Source: Azolla pinnata | Taxonomy: Eukaryota; Streptophyta; Polypodiopsida; Salviniales; Salviniaceae | DNA: 20,886 nucleotides | NCBI GenBank assembly: GCA_037176905.1 | Contig: JBBBWG010032186.1 | Span: 1 to 20,886, forward strand | Direction: 5' to 3' | Shown: positions 17,301 to 20,886 of the stretch, piece after piece | Layout: each line of letters opens with the position of its first letter | How positions within the stretch are numbered: position 1 is the stretch's first letter | The notes under the pieces: model-generated | Told to the model about the DNA's origin: nothing | Databases searched by the model: none | What the model saw: the letters and a program-made list of their open reading frames with translations, nothing else | Position numbers and translations under genes: made by a program

Positions 17301-20300
17301 ACAGCTTAAAACCCTAACCTACGCAAGCAATTCATTGAAAGTGAATAGGCACATTCCATTATATACGGGGACCACACTATATTTGCCATAAAGTCTCGAA
17401 GTAAAGTTAAGGGGTTTCCACAAGGTGGGTCAGAGGAGACACACCTGCATTGCAGAGCACATGTCGATCACCTGATCCACCTGCCTTTTGCCTTCGACTC
17501 CCCCCTTGAACATGCGAAAATGATGATTGTGAAGAACAGTTATGTACAACTTTTTAAATATTTCCAAAGGGGTACTGTCTGCAGACCTCTAGTACGCGGA
17601 GAAGGCTGCGTATAACAGTATATTCACCTCTCCTTATGGCCTCTTCTGAATCAGGCACATCTTGGGATAGAGCTCCAGTTTGAATCACTTGTCCAAAAGA
17701 GCTTGTTCTCCTTATTCCTGTTCCAGAATACAAGAATATGACATATCTGTACCCACGTCATCCTAGGAACGCCCACATTCAATATTGAAGTCCTAAAAAT
17801 CTGCTCAATATGGAAGCCCTAAAATGTGATATCTTAGGTATTGCTTCATATTGCTTTACTTGTTTGTTAACACATTCAGAGGAATATAAGAGCTTAAAGC
17901 AAGAATCACCTGCCAAACCAATTCGCTTTAAATGAACAAGTGTGGCAACTACCATCCCAGTTGTTGTCCGCCCACGGCCCATTTGACAGTTGAAAATGAG
18001 TGCAGTGTCTGTATCTACTTGGGAAACACGTTGAACCTGTGGTATGAGAAACATTTCTTAATCTTACCATTGCAAACCATAACTCATGGAGGAAAGATAA
18101 GAGAAATCGTAGTAGCATTGAAGGAACAAACAGCTTAGGGCATTGTCCACCTTGATAAAGGATCCCAAATCTGAGGGTAAATAAACATTGTGTCCATTTG
18201 GAAATTTTGAAACTTTAAAGCAGCTGTAATCAATAAAAATATGACAATTGTGGGCAAGGTATGAGGGCGAGAGAGTCACTGCCTACCAGGAAATCAAAAT
18301 CTCTCTCTTTTGGAGACTTCTCATCTGTGATGGGTATTCGTTCATAATCAACGAGATAACCTTCAGCTTGGAGAGCTTCATACACCTGTACCCTTCATTG
18401 GAACATTAATTATATGTATATGGACAAATAAACATTGAACTGTGCAAAAGCAGGACAATATCTTTCTTGAAAAAATACCTCATTCGGAGTTTGCACAGAA
18501 TTGAAAGATATCGGTTCCCATTGATCTATCATCTGGCCACCAGGAAGTTCGTCATTTACCAACACCTTATTTGCGAAGCTAGAAGAAATGAAGTAAGAAT
18601 TATATATAGTGCACATGCCAATGTATATTTCAAATTTGAGGCAAACTAGCAAGACGCTTCTTAATATTACCAGGCAGCTTCCTGCAAAACATCTTCTTTT
18701 AAACGAGACTCCATCTCCTCAACTCTTGCTCGATTGATGCCCTGGCAATGCAGAATAGAATTACATTTGTTATGTTCCATTGACAGAAAAACACATCATT
18801 ACCAATCCGAAGGATCATGCAAGTGTCCTGATAATGATTAATGACCTACTTTACTAATGTGGAAGAACCCACCCTATATTCAAGATTCGTGAAAGGGTGC
18901 TCTACTTCCCGGAGAACATATGGGCGACCATTGATATAAATCACCTGAAAATTTCAACCAGAAAAAATCAGAACACGTAGATTTGGATTATCCATAAACT
19001 TCTTCCCTCCATGGAAACAAAACACAGCATCTCCTCTGAAAAAATGACCTACTGGTTCTTCCCGTAGGTTGTGCCAAAGCACATGGCGGCTTGATCCATG
19101 TTTGCTCGCTCCCACTAAATCTAGCACCCTTCTGATTCCATCAATAGTTGGAATAGCTACACCATATACAGGCAAAGAGCCAACCTGCCACAAACAGCAG
19201 AGCATGCATTGCATCCAAAATATCAAGAAAATTTATGCACGTTGAAACTCACCAAATCTTGATTCTGAACAAATATGATCTAAATAAGAAGGCACGCACA
19301 CGTAGCAGGTCTATGCATAAAATTTTACAGAAATACAGGGATAGATACCGACTTGCAATCATCTTCTCCATAAATAAGACAGACTAGAGATGTAAAAAAT
19401 CAGAAGGAAAATGAGGATGCATCCTCATTAACCTGACCAGAAACTCTCGCCTATAAACCGGTGTAGGTAGAAAATATCAAGATTCCTAGTGAAGCATGTT
19501 CAAAACCTAAGGATACAAGAAAATCTTGCAGATAAATGATCTGGCAGCAAGTTTATAAAAAACAATCCAAGTAACAAGTTAGACCAAAAACCAATTAAAG
19601 CTTGGGATCGAAATCAAAATTTTGGTGACAGTATACAACAAATTTGAAGAACATAAGAATTCCTGTAGGCCGTAGTATGAAACCATAAATACACAACAAA
19701 GTCTTGGATAATCAAAGTCCAAATATCCTTTCGTCTGTTCTAGCTATCATGAATCATGCATGAAGTTTTGCAGCAGAGTAAAGTTTCCATAAAATATATT
19801 TGAAACTACAAGTACATACCAGATTATGCAGAGAAGCTTATTTAAGATTTGAAAAACAAGCCTCTTTCAGGTCCATAAAAGCACGAATATACACAAATTG
19901 GAATCAAATCCAAGGATAAATAAGCAACAGATTTTGCAAAAACACATCAAGGATCAGGCCCGACAAAAATAGAAACTTGTGGTAAAGCATGATGAATTCA
20001 TCAATACACAAAGAAGAATTTAAAAAATAAAATAGATGTATATGTTACGAAATTCAATTTAATAGAAAATTCTGCAAAGTTCCCCTCTAAAATCATGATT
20101 AAAATCACAATGTCCACTGAATCATGTCTGAAACCCAGGACCGTAATGTGAAGTTTGCAAGAACCATAAAAGATATGCGACCCACAAAATTCATGTCTAA
20201 AACCATAAAAATGAAACAAATATTCCAACGAATGAAAGACTAAAACTGTCCCGTCCCATACAACAGAAGAAAAGAAAGAATCACAAAAAAAACCTTGAAT

Positions 20301-20724
20301 ATACAACAAATTATGTGTGGGTGAGTGTGAATGTATGTATGGATATGTTTCCTTGAAGATGAGGAAAAGGATTAAAGTAACACATTAAGTAAAAAACTAA
20401 ACTGAGAAGAAGTATGTGAATACATTTAGATGGGGAAGTGCTAATAGATGGGAAAAATGACGGATGGCGTGAAGCAAGTAAAAAACGTGTAGAGTTGAAT
20501 CAGTGAATGAAGACGGGGAAAATGATATAGATGGGCGAACTACAAATTAAGTAATCAAACCCGTTCATCACCTGGCGGTAATTGGGAGCTCCTTCTACGT
20601 AAGGTTGCAAGCGTTTGTTCTGGCATCCTGGGAAATGGTCGGTTTTTAGTATCGTCTTCTTTCCGAGCACAGATCCTTTTCTTCTATTGATCACAAACTC
20701 TGGCTCTCGGCTAGTCTCCGTCAT
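11329..20724 (-). CDS. PALD: Paladin-like triple-repeat cysteine-phosphatase-fold protein (19 coding exons)
   Basis: This is a predicted phosphatase or pseudophosphatase of the paladin / PTP-like phytase group. Animal paladin is reported to act on phosphoinositides; the plant substrate is unknown. Coding exons, 5' to 3' on the minus strand: 20724-20572, 19184-19053, 18944-18873, 18741-18671, 18578-18479, 18385-18287, 18036-17910, 17717-17587, 17504-17445, 17226-16991, 16188-15756, 15620-15297, 14612-14007, 13660-13481, 13201-12974, 12880-12597, 12117-11827, 11752-11630, 11479-11329. They give 1266 residues with every phase consistent. Three repeats each open with GxVLxxxxxLK (residues 16, 437 and 874) and carry EGAP and RLKxDxL blocks. 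P-loops are CQMGRGR at 226 and 645; the third is SHTGYGG at 1090. The start ATG (20724) has A at -3 and gives MTETSREPEF; no earlier in-frame ATG was seen. No signal peptide or membrane span is apparent. Confidence 0.93.
11827..12117 (-). other. PALD: Paladin repeat 3 with degenerate catalytic loop (coding exon 17)
   Basis: NYLFISHTGYGGVAYAMA aligns with IFNCQMGRGRTTTGM. The nucleophilic Cys is Ser1090 and the phosphate-binding Arg is Gly1096. The strand before the loop and the helix after it are kept, so the domain is probably folded but catalytically dead, acting as a structural or binding repeat. I recall the same S-H-T-G pattern in the Arabidopsis homologue, which suggests ancient loss. 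Confidence 0.85.
12118..12596 (-). other. Paladin gene intron 16
   Basis: The donor GTAGGT follows Gln1078 plus two bases, and the acceptor TGTGCAG restores Lys1079-Asp1080. The intron is AT-rich with an A-run near 12420. Nothing else was recognised. Confidence 0.7.
13661..14006 (-). other. Paladin gene intron 13
   Basis: This intron has an unusual donor, CCG|GTTGTC, after FSIP; the acceptor is CTGCAG before EVNF. Reading through the donor adds about 20 hydrophobic residues and then a stop (ORF ends at 13938). Intron retention would therefore truncate the protein after repeat 2. No other feature was seen. Confidence 0.65.
14007..15620 (-). other. PALD: Paladin repeat 2 catalytic loop, split between coding exons 12 and 13
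   Basis: Exon 12 (15620-15297) ends AFVFNCQ and exon 13 (14612-14007) begins MGRGRTATGTVIACL, so Cys645 and Arg651 of the CX5R loop come from different exons. Exons 12 to 15 (324, 606, 180 and 228 bases) all start and end at phase 0. Exon 13 also encodes a Ser/Asp/Glu-rich linker (about residues 680-710) and the TEYLERYF-LIAF segment homologous to repeat 1. Confidence 0.9.
14613..15296 (-). other. Paladin gene intron 12 (inside the second catalytic loop)
   Basis: This 684-base, AT-rich phase-0 intron separates NCQ from MGRGR. The donor is GTACCT and the acceptor is ATAATCAG. No insertion element was recognised. Confidence 0.75.
16189..16990 (-). other. Paladin gene intron 10
   Basis: This 802-base intron lies between repeats 1 and 2, joining YSILR-R to LLRGDP at phase 2. 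It contains a GAAA-rich stretch and a LINE-like 3' end candidate at 16592-16634. Small ORFs inside it resemble nothing known. Confidence 0.65.
16592..16634 (-). repeat. Putative LINE-like 3' end, copy 2
   Basis: On the minus strand it reads GTTGGCCTACGAAGGCA, then TTAATATATCTTTC, then TTTCTTTCTTTTC. The layout matches 6848-6888 in the same orientation. A pyrimidine tail after TTAATATA suggests the end of a short, 5'-truncated retroposon inserted in the transcribed direction of the paladin gene. Its 5' border is not defined. Confidence 0.3.
17910..18036 (-). other. PALD: Paladin repeat 1 catalytic loop exon (coding exon 7)
   Basis: The exon encodes ALIFNCQMGRGRTTTGM with the full CX5R signature: Cys226, Arg232 and a following Thr, as in PTP-like cysteine phosphatases. 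The whole loop sits in one exon, unlike the second repeat. Cys would be the nucleophile and Arg would bind phosphate, if the repeat is active. Confidence 0.9.
19185..20571 (-). other. Paladin gene intron 1 (1387 bases)
   Basis: The donor GTGATG follows NYRQ and the acceptor GTGGCAG precedes VGSLPVYG, both at phase 0. The interior is A-rich on the + strand (T-rich on the transcribed strand) with no coding pattern or element border recognised. Long first introns of plant genes often carry regulatory sequence, but nothing specific is visible here. Confidence 0.7.
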
Positions 20725-20886
20725 CCTTTGAATCCAGAGATTGCAGAAATGGGTCTTTGGGTGTGGTGATGGCAAGGAAATCTTGACAAAACAGAAGAAG
20801 AAGCAGGAAGAGGAGGAGGTAAGGTTTTGGAGAGATGGTGATACTTGAATTGAATTAAAATGAAAATCATCATCTGTTACATATAT
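20725..20886 (-). promoter_or_regulatory. 5' leader and proximal promoter of the paladin-like gene
   Basis: On the minus strand the leader contains a strong CT-rich patch (ACCTCCTCCTCTTCCTGCTT near 20801-20820), typical of plant core promoters and leaders. ATATAT at the right edge of the window (20881-20886) may be part of a TATA element. No ATG in frame with the CDS lies between the edge and 20724, although a TTG extends the frame to 20775. Confidence 0.5.

Noticed and set aside
20500..20775. Longer paladin start at 20775
   Set aside because: The codon there is TTG, not ATG. The first in-frame ATG is at 20724 with a good context, and family members begin at about this point.

Overview
This is nuclear DNA from a land plant, almost certainly a flowering plant. 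The evidence is AT-rich GT-AG introns of 64 to about 2000 bases, plant-type telomere heptamers (CCCTAAA), and two split genes whose products look like their plant family members. I cannot place the species. No prokaryotic, viral or CRISPR content was seen.

Layout: (1) Bases 1-1035 are three tandem-repeat blocks: a GC-rich hexamer-based minisatellite (23-255), a TG-rich minisatellite of 52/48-base units with a 152-base higher-order repeat (261-720), and a decayed TG/ATGT tract (721-1035). (2) Bases 1036-1359 are unique sequence with a short presequence-like ORF. It runs into an interstitial telomeric array (1360-1618) of about 37 heptamers, only about 130 bases upstream of the first gene. (3) Bases 1746-10310 on + carry a complete 16-exon gene for tyrosyl-DNA phosphodiesterase 1 (TDP1), 681 residues by my splicing. 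It has an N-terminal FHA domain, a basic KRKR stretch and both HKD catalytic motifs. (4) Bases 10311-11328 are the gap between two convergent genes. (5) Bases 11329-20724 on - carry a complete 19-coding-exon gene for a paladin-like protein (cysteine-phosphatase fold, 1266 residues by my splicing). It is built of three tandem repeats; the first two keep a CX5R loop and the third has lost both the Cys and the Arg. (6) Bases 20725-20886 are its CT-rich 5' leader and upstream sequence.

The two genes converge tail to tail and need not work together. TDP1 removes trapped topoisomerase I peptides from DNA 3' ends. Paladins are predicted, and in animals reported, to act on phosphoinositides. All exon joins were worked out by hand from frame continuity, GT-AG borders and remembered family sequence; there was no transcript evidence. 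Nothing here is a clearly new system. The points most worth a second look are the PNKP/aprataxin-type FHA fused to TDP1, the degenerate third phosphatase loop, the intron that splits the second loop, and the telomeric array in the TDP1 promoter region.
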